From: Smallanthus sonchifolius
Taxonomy: Eukaryota > Streptophyta > Magnoliopsida > Asterales > Asteraceae
Assembly (NCBI GenBank): GCA_023525975.1
Contig: CM042030.1
Coordinates: forward strand, 26,468,350 to 26,532,349
Reading direction: 5' to 3'
Length of the DNA: 64,000 bases
Every line of letters begins with the position of its first letter. Positions within the stretch are counted from its first letter, which is position 1. A program made the translations under genes and the position numbers. The notes under the pieces were generated by a model. That model had not been told where the DNA came from and did not search any database. It saw only the letters and a program-made list of their open reading frames with translations. Positions 11,901 to 24,400 of this stretch are shown one piece after another.

Positions 11901-13542
11901 CATCTACTCCGATCACAAAAGCTTGAAATACTTCTTCGAGCAAAAGGAATTAAACATGAGGCAAAGGAGGTGGTTAGAGCTACTGAAAGACTACGACTGT
12001 GAGATATTGTACCATCCAGGAAAGGCAAACGTAGTGGCTGACGCTTTAAGTAGAAAGGAAGAATCGGCACCTATCCGGATCAAAGCGTGTCAGCTAATTA
12101 TAACACCAGATTTGATGGGTGAAATATCAAAAGCACAAGATGAAGCACTGTTAGAAAGAAATATGAAACGGGAAAGGATAGTAGGACAACAAGGGAACTT
12201 AGATACAAATGCATACGGAGTACGAACTAGGTTTGGCCGGATGTGGATACCTAAGATTGGCGAGCTTAGGGCCAAAATACTCGATGAGGCCCATAAGTCT
12301 CGTTATTCTATCCACCCCGGGACAAACAAAATGTATCAAGACTTGAAGAAAGAGTACTGGTGGCCTGGCATGAAGAATGATGTGACCGAGTACGTGACCA
12401 AGTGCCTAACGTGTTCACTAGTTAAGGCCGAGCACCAGAAACCATGCGGTAAAATGCAACCGTTGCCAATACCGGAGTGGAAGTGGGAGGAGATCACAAT
12501 GGACTTCATTACCAAGCTACCGCGAACAGCTAAAGGCAATGACACCATTTGGGTGATCGTCGACCGCTTGACAAAGAGTGCTCACTTCTTGCCAATACGT
12601 GAGACTTCTTCGTCTGAAAAGTTAGCAGAAACATTTATCAAGGAAATTGTGAGTAGACATGGTATGCCACTGTCGATTGTGTCCGACAGGGATACTAGAT
12701 TAACCTCAAGGTTTTGGAAGAAATTTAATGAATCGATGGGAACTAAACTGAACATCAGCACCGCTTACCACCCTCAGACCGATGGTCAATCCGAAAGGAC
12801 CATTCAGACCTTAGAGGACATGCTCCGAGCCTGTATCATTGACTTCGGTGGGAGCTGGGACAGCCATCTACCATTAGCAGAATTTTCATATAACAACAGC
12901 TATCACACGACTATCGGCATGCCACCATTTGAAATGTTATATGGGAGGAAATGTAGGACCCCGGTTTGTTGGGGGGAGATTGGGCAAAAGGATTTCGCAA
13001 GTCTCGAAGTGGTCAAAGCTACTTCCGAGAAATTTGACCAAATCAAGGCTCGAATGAAAGCCGCAAAAGACAGACAGAAATCATACGCGGATAAGAGAAG
13101 AAGAGATTTAGAGTTTCAAGTGGGGGACATGGTACTATTGAAGGTATCACCATGGAAAGGAATCATCCGATTCAGAAAGCGCGGCAAACTGAGTCCAAGG
13201 TTTGTCGGACCTTTCAAGATCTTAGCGAGAGTGGGTCAAGTTGCTTACAGACTCGACCTACCTGTTGAGCTTAGTGGAATACACCCTACGTTCCACGTGT
13301 CGCACTTACGCAAATGCCTAGCCGACGACACAGCTCACATACCCTACGACGATATCGAAGTGGATAACAGTCTGAATTATGTAGAGGAACCAATAGCTAT
13401 TCTTGACCGAGCTGAAAAACGACTACGCAATAAATCGATCCCTTTAGTCAAAGTACAATGGAAGCACAGAAAAGGGTCGAAAGCTACATGGGAAAAAGAA
13501 GACGAGATGAGGGGACTATACCCTCAATTGTTTGACGTATAA
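8974..13542 (+). pseudogene. Element C Gag-Pol polyprotein with one in-frame stop
   Basis: One frame of about 1,520 codons is interrupted only by TGA at 11263-11265 (codon 764), inside reverse transcriptase just before the FIDD active-site motif. Domains in order: a basic N terminus; the retrotransposon gag domain (about residues 130-260); three zinc knuckles, the first short (about 330-382); protease with DSGA at about residue 435; reverse transcriptase from about 610, with FIDDILVY after the stop; RNase H starting at YSDASGQG, about residue 914; integrase with an HHCC finger (about 1105-1155) and the DDE core; the GPF motif; and a C-terminal chromodomain-like segment (about 1476-1520) ending YPQLFDV. 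This is the Tekay/Del order. The start was chosen as the first ATG after the leader. A C-to-T change at a CpG would explain the stop. Readthrough cannot be excluded but is not supported. Confidence 0.93.
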
Positions 13543-13545
13543 ATA

Positions 13546-13581
13546 GTTTCGAGGACGAAACCTCTTTAAGGAGGGTAGACT
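13546..13581 (+). other. Element C pre-PPT hairpin and polypurine tract
   Basis: GTTTCG (13546-13551), loop AGGA and CGAAAC (13556-13561) form a perfect six-pair stem. The purine-rich tract AAGGAGGGTAGACT ends at the 3' LTR start and primes plus-strand synthesis. Element B has nearly the same sequence at 32271-32307. Confidence 0.8.
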
Positions 13582-15530
13582 TGTAACATCCCGAAAATAG
13601 TAAATAAGTAAATAAAAATACGATGGAGATTTAAACGTCATAAAACGAAAGAAAGACGGATGGGCTTGGGCTCGACTCCAACGGGTCGAGGGAAGCCCAG
13701 GTATAAAAGGGGCAAGACAGCCCATTTGACCATTTCACCTCCATTTCACCAATTCTAGATAGAGAAAGGGAGCCCGGGTCTAGAGAGAGAAAGTCGACGG
13801 ATCGTCACGAGATTTGAGGAGCACGTTACTACTGAGATCGTGAGCAAAACCTCCGGATCAGAATTCCAATCCAGGTAATGATTCGATCATAATAGGAGTT
13901 TTTGTTCATTTTGGGGTTTCTTGGGTTTTAGCTAAAAAGGAGACGTTTTCATTGATGAAACTTAATAATAAGCTTAGAAATAGCATCTAGAATGAAAACC
14001 GGTTGTTTAGATCAAAGAAAATTATAAGATTAGCATGATCGGATTAACATGCAAGAATTCCGAAATTTTGGTCCAGGAACCAGGTACTGCGTACTTACCA
14101 AGTACGCAAGAAGGATTTCCTGCGTACTTACCAAGTACGCAGGAGGAAGTCCCTGCGTACTTATCAAGTACGCAGGAGAAAGATCCTGCGCATTTGACAA
14201 GTGCGCATGAGCAAGTCCCTGCGCACTTACTAAGTGCGCAAGCAGCAGACCAGTAAGTAAAGTCAGTATGTTTTAGGATGATTAAAACGTTAGAGTCGGG
14301 ATTGGGTCTGATGTATGTTTAACTACCTAATTCAGATAGTACGTGACGTTGTTGGACCTTCGTTTAGGACAACCTAGAGAAGCTTATCAGGTGAGTTCTA
14401 TGTGCCCCCTTCTATGTTATGTGCAAAAGATTTATAAATGTTTTGGGGCTGAAATGTATACACTAAGTAAATAAAGGTTATGAATGTCAATGTGATCATA
14501 TGTGGTATATAAGTATATATATATATACCTATATAAAGAAAAAGAATTTATGAATAAAGAATGAAAAGCATGATTATAAAGAATGAATGAAAGTACAACA
14601 CCATATGAAAGAATGAAATCCTGCTTTATATCCATGTATATATTGCTTGCAAAGTACAGAAAATGTTATGGACGCTTCGATGATAACGGCTACTTCGGTA
14701 GACGGACGACCATGTGACTATTTTACAACCGGGACAAGTGCGTTCCTTCATCAGCTAGGACGTACGAATACCATTAAAGGACGGTCGAAGCAATTGGCAT
14801 GTTATAGTAGAACGGTTGTATAAATAATAGTCGCAAGGGAAACGGATACCTTCGGGTAGACGGGCGAATTACGGCCTACGACGGTAGAACAGTTAAGGCG
14901 GACGGCCGAAGGTTGGCCGGACGGAAAGTTAAGGCGGACGGTTTCTAGGACCGAACGAGTAAAAGGGCTATGACGGTAGCTTAAGGGCGTATGTCTTTGT
15001 GATATACGCGCTAAAAAGGCGGGTTGATCACCCATGAAAGGAAAGAAAAGAAAAGGGTGAATGCATATATATGTTGTCACAAAGAAAGAAGAAAGAAAAG
15101 CAAAAGTTATGAAATTAAATGAGACGAAAGATGCGAATATATATTTAAATGCATTTGCGAAGAATGATAAAAGAAAAGCAATTCAAGTAAATGTGTATTT
15201 ATATAAATGTATATATATAACTATGCATACTTATAAAGAAAAGAATGTTTGTACCTAATTGTATTAAACTAGAACTCACCAGCGTTAGCTGACTTTTAGT
15301 ATACATTTCAGGTAAAGGAAGAAAAGGTCGTGCGATGGCGTGAAGGTTACCCGGCACAAGACTGACATCACACTTTTGTTTGCTAATACAATGTTGTGTT
15401 TTAAATTGTTAAGACTTCCGCTGTTATGTAATGTAATTAAATGATGAATATTATAATTTAAGTTCAGTATTTATGGCTATGTTTATGAGTAAATCCAACG
15501 AGTGAGGTTACCCGGGAAAGGGCCCTTACA
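13582..15530 (+). repeat. Element C 3' LTR
   Basis: It is nearly identical to 6676-8619. The TATA box is at 13702-13708, the hairpin array at 14088-14240 and the intron-like segment at 14391-15311. It has a duplicated CCATTTCACCT-type segment near 13730 not found in the 5' LTR. It ends CCCTTACA, followed by AAAAA. Confidence 0.93.
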
Positions 15531-15535
15531 AAAAA

Positions 15536-17682
15536 GGTGTGTTAACATAGATGGCACACAAATTCTGTATCAATGGGCTACAAAAAAGAGTTTGTTTAGT
15601 CGTTTTAATAATAAACCAAGGTCTAAACGTACGAGACAGATTAAGAGGGACCCGAATGTAATATGCAAGGGTTTAAATACCACCTTAACGCAACCCTAGG
15701 GCCATTATTGACCCTAGGTGCACCACGGCAGGAAGGAGGGCGCAAGGGGAGAAACCGGCGACGGGAAGGAGGAGTATGGTGGCGCAAGGGCGGTCCGGCA
15801 AGTAGGACTTCCGTATCACGTGAGGTAATCCCCGTTTACACATTATTGCATCTTCGTTCTTGTCTCGTACATCCGGTTTGGGAAAAAAGGTGGCGGCCGA
15901 CGTTGGTTACGGCTGCTGGGTTCACGGTGGTGGCCACGAGAGGTTGCATAGCAAATATACATGCTAAGGTTACCGCATGGCACATATACATGCACGCATG
16001 CTAGTTCTAAACAGGTCATGAACGATCCGGTTCGAAGGTGACATGAAACTAGGGTTTCACGGAGTTGGATTGTCAAGCAGATGGAACCCGGGGTTTATTT
16101 ATATTTTTGTACGTTATCCAACGTACGTTTTAAACGTATCATGATCGTGTGATCATACGATTGACAGGTTCAGGTTTGGAGCAAGTACGGTGCCAAACTA
16201 AGATTTGGAAGCAGATTAATTGGTGAGTTTCTAATCCCCCTCTTTTAAATGTTTTTTATGTTTTGGGCTATCGTACATACTTTTGAGACATGTTTTATTA
16301 CATTAAATGTATATCGAGCTTTGGGGTCTAAACCGATGGGTTTACGAATTTAGCTATTTAAATACGGGGCTAAGGGACTATGTGTTGTCCTTGAGAGGTG
16401 TAGGTTAAAAGTGGGTACATGGTCGTGGGTCGTATGGTGACCTAGCAGGGGTGAGTCGAGATTGTAAATACGGGTCGTACGGGTAGGACAAGGAGGTGTC
16501 ACTGGGTGTGCATGTACGTGGTATGTGCTTAATTAATGAGATATAGTATTTGTTTGTGTGTTACTATATTAGCGGTGTATTGTGTTATGAGTTAGTCGGG
16601 GTGAGTCGGGATATAAGCTAAACGCTTATGAATACATTTAGGATATCTTATCCTAGTGCTACGTGTGAAATGCTGGTGCAGTTAATGAGCCAGGTATATA
16701 GAGTATAATGTTATGTGTTTATACATGTGTTGTAAGTATTGTGTCGTTGTCCTTCTGACACGGCGGTAATTATTATTTTGTCATTGTCCTTGTGACACGG
16801 CGGGTATTGTCTCTGCACCGTTGTCTTTATGACACGGCAAACGGGATTGTGAAGGACGAAGTCCTTCGGGAGGTCACCAAAGGTGATAATATTGAGCAGG
16901 TTAACGATGAGCTCGGGGTGTGTCGAACGCCCTGACGAGGGTGCAGTGATGAGGTATGTGTTTATGTGCATATATATATGTTAAATTGCATGCAAGTGAT
17001 GAGTTATATTTATTGTGTAGCAGAAGATATTATTGTGTTGTGTAGATGATATTAATGAGGAGAGTAGAGTTAGATTGACCGTTGGGGTGGGGATTGTGGT
17101 GTGGTATTTACAACTGTCATGTTAGTTGTTTTGTGAGAGCCTTGGTCAAGGTTGAGTAAGTCGATGTCTGGGCTTTGTTGTATTAACCTGGTGTCGAGTT
17201 AACACGTGTGGTAGATCATGAGTTATTAGTGTGGTAAGCTCGATCCATGTTGGAGAGACTTACAGGGTTAAAATGGTGGGTTGAGTCTGGGGTGGTAAAT
17301 CCCTTGGGATATTGTAAGATAACAGGGTTATCTATATGATGTTAATTTATAAAACTATTTTTATAAGGACCGGAGGGTCCTGAGTAAAGATAAATATTAA
17401 TTGGACGGGTTGGCTTTGGTTTAAATTAAACCATTAGAACTGACTCAGCATAGTTGACTTTATATTTACGTTAGATTATTTTGCAGCTGCTAGTCGAGGT
17501 ATCTTGGCTTGGAAGCGGGGCTACTTGGGTTGGTGCACATGCATTCGTCAGGTAACGTTATGAAAGTTAACGAGTTTAAAGATAACAATTATTTGAGAAA
17601 GACTTTCGCTGTTTATTTAAATGAAAGTTAGTTGTTTTTAAAGAGTATACCCATTTATGAGAAACAACTGTAGGGTGCCTGG
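15536..17682 (+). repeat. Element B 5' LTR, main piece
   Basis: It aligns with 32370-33175 and 41359-42600. The intron-like donor TTG|GTGAGTTTC has GT at 16223, with CCCCC and TTTTGGG pairing after it; the acceptor TTTTGCAG has AG at 17485-17486. Three imperfect repeats with GTGTC/GACAC arms (GTCCTTGTGACACGGC) lie at about 16740-16840. The frames at 15663-16004 and 16711-16971 are not conserved as genes. It is cut by D after CCTGG (17678-17682). Confidence 0.85.
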
Positions 17683-18916
17683 TGTGACGTTTCGGGTTTT
17701 CATTCACGCACTTGTGTTATATTTATCGTGTAGTCATCTCCTATTTTAATGAAGTGTAAGAGTTTTATTTAGTTTTATACGATTAGGTATTTTATTTCAC
17801 GGATATAAATTGATTAAAATTTTATAAGTTTTAAAAACTTATATAAAATTTTATATAAAATCTAAATTTTAAAAGTTGCATATTTAATAAAAGAATCTAT
17901 TTAAATAAGATAAATAACTTTTATAAAAAAAATTTACTTATAATAAAAAATAAATAAATAAAAATAAATAAATAAATAAAATAAGTTTATAAAAACATTT
18001 TTAAATTAATTTTATTTAAAAGAAATTAAATTAATTTAGTTAAATAAAAGTTCAAGGGTTGTTTGGTAATTCATCAAACTAGAAGGTTTTAAAACTGAAA
18101 CCTATTGAGGGACCATTCCAGGACAAAGCAAACTAAAAGGTTTAATCCGAAGTTATTCGAGGGACTAAATTTAAGTCAAACCAAACTTCAGGGACTAAAA
18201 CTGCCAATACCCGATTCATTTATCCGGTCACCCCCAACCATGGTCCGGCGGTCCAAGGCTTTCTCCGGCAAACGCCCGACAGGACTGTTCCCTGCACCTC
18301 AACAGCCGACAAAGGCTTCTCTGGCTTCGTCTCCCCCACGCGAACAATACCCCTCGACCAATTGGTCTCCCCAACATAAGGAACGTCTGATCCTGTTGGT
18401 GGCCGAGATATACACGTTCAAATTCGTGCCCGACAAGCCACCTCCACGCCTGTTGAATGTCTAATTAGTTTCGTCTCGTCCAGACTAATGTCGGGACGTG
18501 CCCAATTGCACGTTTGAACATAAGAATCAAGCCCAGCTATAAATGGCCATGGTCGGCCTTGCGTGAACTGGCTACCCTCCTTCCACACACTCTCACTCCA
18601 AATTGAGGACTCCATCACCTTCGTCGACCCTGAGTGAAGCTGTGGCCAAGGTTACAAGAGCTAATTCCACACAGAAATCGATCCCCGCTTGTGACTTTTT
18701 CGAGTTCCAAAGCCCTGCCGTCCAGGCCCTTCGCGACCAAGTTCGAACCTCATTTCGGTTCCATTAGCTTCTGTTATCATCAGGTAAACAATCCCAGTCG
18801 AAATCACAGCAATCGCACGAGAGTTACCGGGCAAACCCAATGTCCTCGGACACGGTTTGCCGGTCACCGAGGTCCAGCGACCTGAATTGCCCTTGTGTAC
18901 TTAATTTATCCGTTAC

Positions 18917-19000
18917 ACACATAACCAGCGATGGGCAGTAGCCCGGCTGGTTATGCGTGTGTGTGTCCGAGGCTGAGGTCGCGGGTTCGAACCTTCCGGC
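18917..19000 (+). repeat. tRNA-like (SINE-head-like) module in D LTR
   Basis: TAGCCCGGCTGG at 18939-18950 resembles the pol III A box and GGTTCGAACC at 18984-18993 the B box. Their starts are 45 bp apart, as in tRNA genes. The module overlaps an inverted repeat: ACACATAACCAGC (18916-18929) pairs with GCTGGTTATGCGTGT (from 18946). A T-run follows at about 19036. The 3' LTR copy has its boxes at 27255-27266 and 27300-27309. No complete tRNA cloverleaf is evident, so I do not call a tRNA gene. Confidence 0.5.
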
Positions 19001-19491
19001 CTCCGGCCCAACCCCATTTTGCTTCTGTTTTCATTTTTTTTACTTTATTTAATTATCTTAACTTATTTTAATATTATTTTTATACACTAAAGACTAAAAC
19101 GAGTCAGTTTGATCGTTCGTTTATTTTGAAATCAATTAAACGATCTTTTTTTTATCTATAAACTATTCCAATTTTTATAAATCTTGTAATACATGTTTAT
19201 ATATATAAAATATCCCATATATTTTATAAATCTTATAATATTTTTATAAACTTATTTAAACACATTTTATATAAAATGTCCCATAATTTTTATAAATCTT
19301 GTAACATTTTTATAAACTTATCAAAATACATTTAATATATATAATGCCTCATTTTTATGAACCTTGCATTATTTTTAATAAACTTGTTAAAATAAATTTT
19401 AATATATAAAATATCAATATAATAGGTCAAATAAAGACTTTTCTTTCATTTGTTATTATTATATAAATACATAATACATAATAACTACTTA

Positions 19492-19680
19492 TCGAAACTA
19501 AGTAGTTTCGATAGAAGAAAGTTTCGACAGCTCTGTGATCAATCGAAACTAGTAGTTTCGATTGAACATAGTTTCGATAATTGAACATAGTTTCGATAAT
19601 TGAACATAGTTTCGATAATTGAACATAGTTTCGATACTTGAACATAGTTTCGATACCTGAAACAGTTTCGATCAAAATCA
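19492..19680 (+). repeat. AGTTTCGAT palindrome array in D 5' LTR
   Basis: Two full palindromes (ATCGAAACTAAGTAGTTTCGAT-type and AATCGAAACTAGTAGTTTCG) are followed by five or six tandem ATAGTTTCGATAATTGAAC units of about 19-20 bp. The 3' LTR copy (about 27806-27970) has fewer tandem units. The same palindrome is in the copia solo LTR at 2569-2700. Confidence 0.9.
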
Positions 19681-19878
19681 GTGATTTCAAGTAAATCTAA
19701 ACCTACACTTTACACAAATAATTTTAAGAAATATTATTATAAACCTATACACAATTAAATACGGATACACACCTATAAGCATATAATAATACCCATTTAT
19801 CTACATAGGGTTCCATCGTGCTTAGGTTTCAAAAATCCGTATCACCTACTCTCGTGGATTATCATATCCACTAGCCAG

Positions 19879-20349
19879 GTGAGTTACATAGCCCCTATTT
19901 TACATTTTAATACGTTTTGGGGTGAAACATTATACATGATACTCACATCGTTTATACGTGTTACACATGAGACTATATGCTTATTCTTTGGATGTACATA
20001 CATTTAAACACAAGACAACCAACTTTAATATTGATAGATCTATTGTGCCTGACCAGCCCACCCGGTTAGGGTGTTTATTACTGCATACTCGGATATAACC
20101 GTGTGTTATATTCAATCATATCGGATATAGTGGGTAACTATATTCAAACATACCGGACTTAGCTGTTGTGCTCTGTTCAAGCGCGTCAAACTCGGTTTGA
20201 ATTGTGATTAAATAAATGATACATCATATACTATGTTTAACAAGATAAACAATGAGTTGCAAAATGATTTACACTACTATTTACCAGATTTACTAAACCT
20301 ATGTACTCACCAACTTTTTAGTTGACACTTGATTTAAATAATGTTTCAG
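19879..20349 (+). other. Intron-like segment within D LTR
   Basis: The donor CCAG|GTGAGTTA (GT at 19879) is followed by AGCCCC and TTTTGGGG, which can pair. The acceptor ATGTTTCAG has AG at 20348-20349, preceded by ACTCACCAACTTTTTAGTTGAC, whose CAACT and AGTTG pair. The 3' LTR equivalent is 28176-28646. Splicing is inferred from consensus and from conservation between families. Confidence 0.5.
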
Positions 20350-20576
20350 GTTTGGATATGTGACTGCTTGCCGAAGATCTCTCCACTTAGGAACTATGGA
20401 CCTAGTTAAATAAATTAATGTTTTGAACTAGACTAGGTTAATTGAAATGTATTGTATTTGGAACTTGTTGTCTTTAAATTTAATTAATGAATTATGTAAC
20501 CTTTAGTTATCATGTGCTGTTGAACAATCATCACATTGTCCGCCTCGATGATTCCGTCATCGGTCGGGGTGTGACA

Positions 20577-21494
20577 GATTGGTATCAGAGCCATGGTTAT
20601 AGGGAATTAGGTTATTAGACACGATGACCTAGACTATAACCCTTGGACTCCCTTTTATGTGTTATGTGCTAAATGATTAATTGCTATGTGAATTATTTGT
20701 AGTTAGGTATTATTTGAATTTTCCCGAGTTTGGTACATGAGACTTATACACATACATACAAGACTTTGATACATGATACATACTTTACATACATATTTGA
20801 CAAACAAACTTATGCAAACAAATACACTACTCATCCTTATCCATACTCTTTCCTAATCCATATTAATTGCAACATTCCTACACATTTTATACGCATGGAC
20901 TCTCAAGTCTATTAAAATCTTGAAAATCTCGTCAACGACTTAATTTCTTGAAACCAATAAAGGACACGTGCAATCAGGAAGGGTGACACATGTACATTGG
21001 GTTTTCTGTCTAGGAAAGCATTTCGTATAAATCCAAATAAATGGACCCGTATGCTTTCCTGGGAATTCCTGAAGTGAGTGTTTACCTATAGGCTAAAGCA
21101 TGTCTCCTTGAAAGTTTTGAGGGATTATTTAACGTTGATACGTCAATGTATTCGCAAGGATACGATCTGAACTTAAACTCAAAATTTGGGGACATTATAG
21201 CAAGATAGGAAGAACTAGACGAACATGTAAAGCAAATCATTATTACGGGTGCACACGCAATAACGATTTGTAGTGCATGCAAGTCCTGGCAATTCCTATT
21301 TCGCGAATAATGATCTATAACATCATATTCTATCCGAAATAGATGGCTTAGTTTTCCCCATCAACTTTGAATAAATACACATGCACTGGCACGCATCATG
21401 ATGAAACCCGCTTTTCTGCTTACATTATTTCCCGTTATAATTCATATTTATCCGTCTTATCTAAAATATCATTGTCTTTTCTTATGGTGTTAGA
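20577..21494 (+). other. Element D primer site and leader with stem-loop
   Basis: GATTGGTATCAGAGCC at 20577-20592 is the primer site. A block at about 20975-21115 is shared with E and more weakly with A. It holds AGGAAAGCAT (21012-21021) and its exact complement ATGCTTTCCT (21051-21060), separated by a variable loop. The block ends CCTATAGGCTAAAGCATGTCTCC. It is a candidate RNA packaging or dimer signal. No credible frame precedes gag. Confidence 0.65.
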
Positions 21495-24400
21495 ATGCCT
21501 CCTCGACGTGCAAACTCTAGCACTTCCAACCCGGATCTTGCTACTCTCCTTGCCCAGCTAGTAGGACAAATGACCCAAGCCAATAACAACAGTGATGGGT
21601 CTCACAACATCCAAGGGAACGGTGGTACCAACCCGCCTCACTGCACGTTTAAGCACTTTAACTCGTGCAATCCTACAAAATTCTTCGGGACTGAAGGTGC
21701 TACCGGCCTACTGCAATGGTTTGAAAGCATGGAAAGCACGTTCCTAAACAATGACTGTCCCGATAATCTTCGGGTTCGTTATGCCACAAGTGTACTCCAA
21801 AAGAGAGCCCTCACCTGGTGGAACGGTGAGAAACGCACTCGTGGTGCTGAGGTTGCTACATCCTTATCATGGGATGATTTGAAAAAGGCCATGACTGATG
21901 AATTCTGTCCTCGGAATGAAATGAGGAAGCTCGAGGCTGAGTTTTGGGATCTTGCCCAAGACAGCGGGGATAATCTGGCTTACACCACCCGGTTCCAAGA
22001 ACTAAGTCTATTGGTGTCTCACATGATCACTCCTCTCGCTCGGGGAATTGAAAAATACATAGGCGGCCTGCCTATGCAAATTCAAGATGCTGTGCTAGGA
22101 AGCAATCCTCTTACTCTTGAAGCTGCTATCCGTCTATCTGCTACACTATCCGAAAACCATGTCAAAGCCAGAACCTTATCAAGAAAAGGATTCCAAGAAG
22201 GTCGTGTCTACTTTTGCGGCCGTCAAAGATGTGAAACCCGAGTCTTTTAACCGCAACAAGAAACGAAAGGGTCGAAACTTCGCAGCCGTAACTCCCGCTG
22301 TACTTGCTCTTCAAGTGGCCCCTTTGGGTCAAAACCCGAAGACTTATCAGGGCCCGAATCCCCAATGCCAGACCTGCAAGTACCATCACCCTGCCAATCT
22401 ACCATGCCGATTGTGCTCAAGCTGCGGGCGATAAGGACACGTGGTCACTACCTGCCGTACCCGTCCTCCCGTCCACCAAGCTGCTCCAGCCAACCGTCCA
22501 AACTATCCGGAACTTCTCAATGGTCGGGCATGTTACGAGTGTGGAGACCCAAACCATTTCCGTGACCGATGCCCAAAACTTCATCACCAAGGTGGTCCCC
22601 AAGGATGAGCGTTTAATATAAACGCTAATGAGGCACAAGCAAACAACGACGTAATAAACGGTACGTTTCTCGTAAACAATCATTATGCATCCATTTTATT
22701 TAATACCGGTGCCGATAGGAGTTTCGTGTCCCTTACTTTTGAATCTCGACTTGCTAAACAAAGAACGAAACTTGAAAATTCTTATTCCGTGGAGATAGCA
22801 AACGGGAAATCTATTACCATAAATTCTGTTATCCGCAACTGCAATCTCGAGCTTAATAGTCATGAATTCTCCGTTGATCTCCTTCCAATGCAATTGGGAA
22901 GTTTCAACATTATAATTGGCATGGACTGGTTATCCAAACACCAAGCCAAGGTTATTTGCTACGAAAAGAGCATCCGTATACCACTCTCTTCGGGCGACAT
23001 GTTAGTTATTTTCGGTGAAAAACCGTGTCGTGGTCTTCAAATAATGTCTTGCACATTGGCACAAAAGTACTTGCGGAAAAAGTACGTTGCATTCTTGGCC
23101 CACATAGTTGACACGAAAGACAAGGGTAAGAAATTGCAAGACATTCCAATCATCCGAGATTTTCCCGAGGTATTCCCCGAGGATTTACCTAGTCTTCCTC
23201 CCACTAGACAAGTGGAGTTTCGTATCGACCTTGTGCCCGAGGCAACTCCCGTGGCAAAATCCCCCTATCGTCTTGCACATTCCGAGATGCAAGAGCTTGC
23301 AAGTCAATTACAAGAACTCTCATCCAAAGGATTCATTCGCCCGAGCCATTCACCTTGGGGTGCCCCCGTGCTGTTTGTAAAGAAAAAGGATGGATCATTT
23401 AGAATGTGCATTGATTATCGTGAACTCAACAAACTTACAATTAAGAACCGATATCCTTTACCCCGTATCGACGACCTTTTCGATCAGCGTAAAGGTTCAA
23501 CATGTTTCTCCAAGATCGACCTTCGTTCCGGATACCATCAACTTCGTGTTCTCGATGAAGACATTCCGAAGACTGCCTTTCGAACTAGATATGGTCACTA
23601 CGAGTTCATGGTCATGCCCTTCGGTTTGACAAATGCACCTGCGGTCTTCATGGATCTCATGAACCGTGTATGCAAACCTTATTTGGACAAGTTCGTGATC
23701 GTTTTCATTGACGACATTCTTATCTATTCTAAGATGAAAGCGGAGCATGAACAACATCTTCGTTTGATTTTAGAACTCTTGAAGAAAGAACAACTATACG
23801 CCAAGTTCTCCAAGTGTGAATTCTGGCTAAAGGAAGTTCAATTTCTGGGACACATAGTCAACGATAAGGGAATTCATGTGGACCCGGCAAAAATCGAAGC
23901 AGTGAAGAATTGGAATACTCCTAAGACTCCTACCGAGATTCATTCCTTCCTTGGACTAGCGGGTTACTATCGTCGCTTCATCTCAAATTTCTCCAAGATT
24001 GCGGTTCCGCTCACTGCCTTGACTCATAAAGGTAAATCTTATGAGTGGGGACCCAAGCAAGAGGAAGCTTTTCAAACTCTCAAGCACAAGCTCTGCAATG
24101 CTCCTATTCTAACTCTTCCTAGTGGTAATGACGACTTCGTCGTTTATTGTGATGCATCCAACCAAGGTCTTGGTTGTGTCCTTATGCAACGTGGCCAAGT
24201 AATTGCATATGCATCACGTCAACTCAAAATTCATGAGAAGAACTATACGACCCATGATCTCGAGTTTGGTTCTGTCGTTTTCGCCTTGAAAATTTGGAGA
24301 CATTATTTATATGGTACCAAATGCGTGGTTTTCACCGACCACAAAAGTCTCCAACAAATTTTCAATCAAAAAGAGCTTAATATGAGGCAACGACGATGGG

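Larger units (their letters stand above)
6676..15530 (+). mobile_element. Element C: full-length Tekay/Del-like chromovirus
   Basis: This complete 8.85-kb element is flanked by AAAAA (6671-6675 and 15531-15535). The order is 5' LTR 6676-8619, primer site, leader, Gag-Pol 8974-13542, polypurine tract, 3' LTR 13582-15530. The LTRs are almost identical. The clear differences are a 10-11 bp duplication in the 3' LTR near 13730 and a different number of AAAGA units (near 8130 and 15045), with a few substitutions. That makes it a recent insertion. The coding frame is whole except for one stop. Confidence 0.95.
17683..20576 (+). repeat. Element D 5' LTR
   Basis: It starts TGTGACGTTTCGG and ends GGTGTGACA. 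An A/T-only stretch covers about 17815-18045. The TATA box (TATAAAT) is at 18538-18544. A tRNA-like pol III box pair lies at 18939-18993, an AGTTTCGAT palindrome array at 19492-19680 and an intron-like segment at 19879-20349. The open frames at 18105-18464 and 18634-18885 lack any recognisable domain. Confidence 0.92.

Noticed and set aside
15663..16076. Small genes on either strand in B LTR (and 32478-32760)
   Set aside because: Frames differ between the two LTR copies of B, so they are not conserved coding sequence.
17815..18045. A/T-only stretch as a matrix attachment region or origin
   Set aside because: It recurs in the D 3' LTR (about 26130-26365) as ordinary LTR sequence; nothing else supports such a role.
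18105..18885. Host genes from the open frames in the D LTR (also at 26558-27257)
   Set aside because: Both copies lie in LTRs, have no domain, and cover the promoter and leader region.
18932..19005. A functional tRNA gene
   Set aside because: A and B boxes are present, but I cannot build acceptor and anticodon stems. Kept only as a tRNA-like module.
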